From: Bacteroidales bacterium
Lineage (GTDB): Bacteria; Bacteroidota; Bacteroidia; Bacteroidales; UBA932
Assembly: GCA_015060395.1 (NCBI GenBank)
Contig: SUYP01000017.1
Coordinates: 1-64,000 of the forward strand
Length of the DNA: 64,000 nucleotides
Reading direction: 5' to 3'
The notes beneath the pieces were generated by a model. That model saw nothing but the letters and a program-made list of their open reading frames with translations, did not search any database and was not told the origin of the DNA. The position numbers and the translations under genes are program-made. This document shows, one piece after another, positions 63,973 through 64,000 of this stretch. Numbering within the stretch: the first letter of the stretch is position 1; every line of letters begins with the position of its first letter.

Positions 63973-64000
63973 GCATAATCTGTGTAGTTTTCCGATACGT

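Overview
The window is a chromosomal segment of an anaerobic member of the Bacteroidota, most likely order Bacteroidales. The reasons are a SusC/SusD pair, Bacteroidota promoters (TTTG, about 19 bp, TAnnTTTG), an RseC plus Rnf electron-transport operon, formate metabolism through a glycyl-radical enzyme, Tat-exported ferredoxin-type reductases, and lipoproteins with short Bacteroidota-style signal peptides. I cannot fix the genus. Apart from one restriction-modification pair and some repeats, it reads as core genome. No rRNA, tRNA, CRISPR array, phage or insertion sequence was seen.

Layout. 1-6.7 kb (+): the 3' remnant of an alpha/beta hydrolase, a small secreted protein, two GH43-type glycosidases, a secreted DNA/RNA endonuclease and two paralogous small outer-membrane barrels. 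6.7-7.34 kb: a small TPR gene whose stop codon lies in its own terminator, then repeat-rich DNA. 7.3-19.3 kb (-): a nearly gapless run of 15 genes (two M23 peptidases, MerR-type regulator, NIF3-like protein, zinc-ribbon coiled-coil protein, DnaB, DUF3108 protein, RseC, RnfB-C-D-G-E-A). 19.4-27.6 kb (+): alaS, an LptG-Fmt fusion, thiamine pyrophosphokinase, ilvA and ilvE. 27.7-29.9 kb (-): a restriction-modification pair. 29.9-32.1 kb (-): tgt with an LptF/G permease. 32.3-36.9 kb: nucleoside permease, M3 peptidase, zinc-finger protein, SSB. 37-43.9 kb (+): pflB-pflA, patatin, polyferredoxin and a Tat aldo/keto reductase. 43.9-53.0 kb (-): a SusC/SusD locus whose only enzyme is an M64 metallopeptidase. 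53.3-64 kb: lysoplasmalogenase-like protein, ROK kinase with sugar permease, an outer-membrane protein, AraC regulator, a superoxide dismutase-rubredoxin fusion, a nuclease-like lipoprotein, nitroreductase, acyl-CoA synthetase, deoxynucleoside kinase and a metallo-beta-lactamase-fold hydrolase.

How the parts work together. Pyruvate formate-lyase, the Rnf ferredoxin:NAD+ pump and the membrane polyferredoxin/aldo-keto reductase pair fit fermentative energy conservation. The SOD-rubredoxin fusion and nitroreductase fit oxygen and redox defence. The GH43 pair, nuclease, nucleoside permease, deoxynucleoside kinase, M3/M64 peptidases and SusCD fit scavenging of polysaccharide, nucleic acid and glycoprotein.

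Most noteworthy: two gene fusions (LptG-Fmt, which a single A in a poly-A run would undo, and SOD-rubredoxin); a small three-way-junction DNA/RNA element present twice in the loops of long terminator hairpins, with compensatory base changes between copies; a cytosine methyltransferase with an N-terminal helix-turn-helix and 10-bp-spaced direct repeats at its own transcription start; an intergenic repeat that has become the C-terminus of RnfG; and several genes whose promoter lies so close to the ATG that the mRNA would be leaderless.
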